Shown in pieces: positions 63,644-64,000 of a DNA stretch of 64,000 nucleotides. This stretch comes from CAZVEE01 sp964625525. GTDB lineage: Bacteria > Pseudomonadota > Alphaproteobacteria > JAJFIK01. The notes below the pieces were generated by a model that searched no databases, was not told where the DNA came from, and saw nothing but the letters and a program-made list of their open reading frames with translations. The stretch spans positions 1-64,000 of the forward strand of contig CAZVEE010000009.1 in assembly GCA_964625525.1 (NCBI GenBank), given 5' to 3'. Both the position numbers and the translations under genes were made by a program. Position 1 is the first letter of the stretch, and the number at the start of each line of letters is the position of its first letter.

Positions 63644-64000
63644 ATGAATTTCGATCTGTTTGTTCAGCTCTCGCCGCCGGTGCAGATCCATTTGATCACG
63701 GCCGTGATCGCATTTGCGCTCGGGCTGGTGATCTTCCTGTTGCCCAAGGGCACGTCCTGGCACAAGACCTTCGGATGGATCTGGGTGGGCTTGATGCTGC
63801 TCGTGGCCATCAGCTCGATTTTCATCCGTCTCATCATTCAGGGGGAAGACACCTTCTATGAGGGCTTCTCCTCGATCCACATCTTCACCATCGTGACGCT
63901 GGCGTCGTTGCCTTTGGCCCTGGCCCATATCCGCACCGGGAATGTGCAGGGCCATCGCGGAGCGATGATCGGGCTCTATATCGGGGCGCTGCTCATCGCG
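63644..64000 (+). CDS. DUF2306-like membrane protein, cut by window end
   Basis: 119 codons visible. Helices at about 15-33, 42-62, 78-98 and 107-119; SPPVQIHLITAVIAFALG ... GTSWHKTFGWIWVGLM ... GFSSIHIFTIVTLASLPLALAHIRTGNVQGHRGAMIGLYIG fits the DUF2306 family. GGGGGAGG precedes ATG 63644. 60 bp downstream of kdsD on the same strand. Function unknown. Confidence 0.8.
   Translation, partial: MNFDLFVQLSPPVQIHLITAVIAFALGLVIFLLPKGTSWHKTFGWIWVGLMLLVAISSIFIRLIIQGEDTFYEGFSSIHIFTIVTLASLPLALAHIRTGNVQGHRGAMIGLYIGALLIA

Overview
The window is high-GC DNA from an alphaproteobacterium. A Caulobacterales/Maricaulales/Hyphomonadales-type organism is my best guess from gene content: sdhE-mfd beside recG and a DUF502 gene, a PopA-like REC-REC-degenerate GGDEF protein, an S10-type exported carboxypeptidase, and phosphotransferase-DUF6285 gene pairs. 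It is draft sequence, because a run of 100 N sits at 46032-46131. No taxon could be confirmed without a search.

Layout. 1-867: 3' part of an IS481-family transposase, ending about 10 bp from a tRNA-Ser(UGA). 938-13113: a giant Asp/Gly-rich RTX protein (about 1,694 aa, with a 1.33-kb higher-order repeat), two membrane or unknown genes of lower GC, an exported S10 peptidase behind a radical SAM gene, a small membrane protein, and a second RTX protein with a CBM2-like C-terminal part. 13167-18949: a MacA/MacB-type efflux operon divergent from a LytS/LytTR two-component pair. 18998-26237: an unknown PGQ-repeat protein, a sulfotransferase, and a probable cell-wall group (M23-like protein and YejA-like binding protein, divergent from a SPOR-CapA protein). 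26238-37606: a GST, a phosphatase and a CaiB/BaiF CoA-transferase in one operon, an acidic lipoprotein, DUF924, an acyl-CoA synthetase, an SDR, the PopA-like protein, a FrnE-like DsbA protein and an AI-2E-family permease.

37806-47262 holds a PepSY-like protein, mfd interrupted by an in-frame amber codon, sdhE, an alpha/beta hydrolase, recG, a secreted papain-like protease, the assembly gap with a deleted methyltransferase gene, and a DUF502 protein. 47438-55056 holds phosphotransferase-DUF6285-DUF3089, an ABC exporter pair, a serine beta-lactamase-like hydrolase and a second DUF3089 paralogue. 55065-58662 is a thiolase-thrB-thrC operon. 58812-59846 holds a small ArfA-like reading frame that runs through its own terminator, then a decayed EamA transporter joined to a TIR-domain fragment. 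59931-64000 holds a lipoprotein hydrolase, an HMG-CoA-synthase-like/Zn-ribbon fusion, kdsD and the start of a DUF2306 membrane protein.

The most notable points are: the amber codon that splits Mfd exactly between its CarD-like domain and its translocase; two further in-frame UAG codons in other broken genes; the nonstop ArfA-like gene; the nested RTX super-repeat; a possible LytTR box in the MacAB/LytS divergent promoter; and the peptidoglycan-themed M23/YejA/SPOR-CapA group. I found no CRISPR array, prophage or complete defence system. The rest is ordinary chromosomal content.
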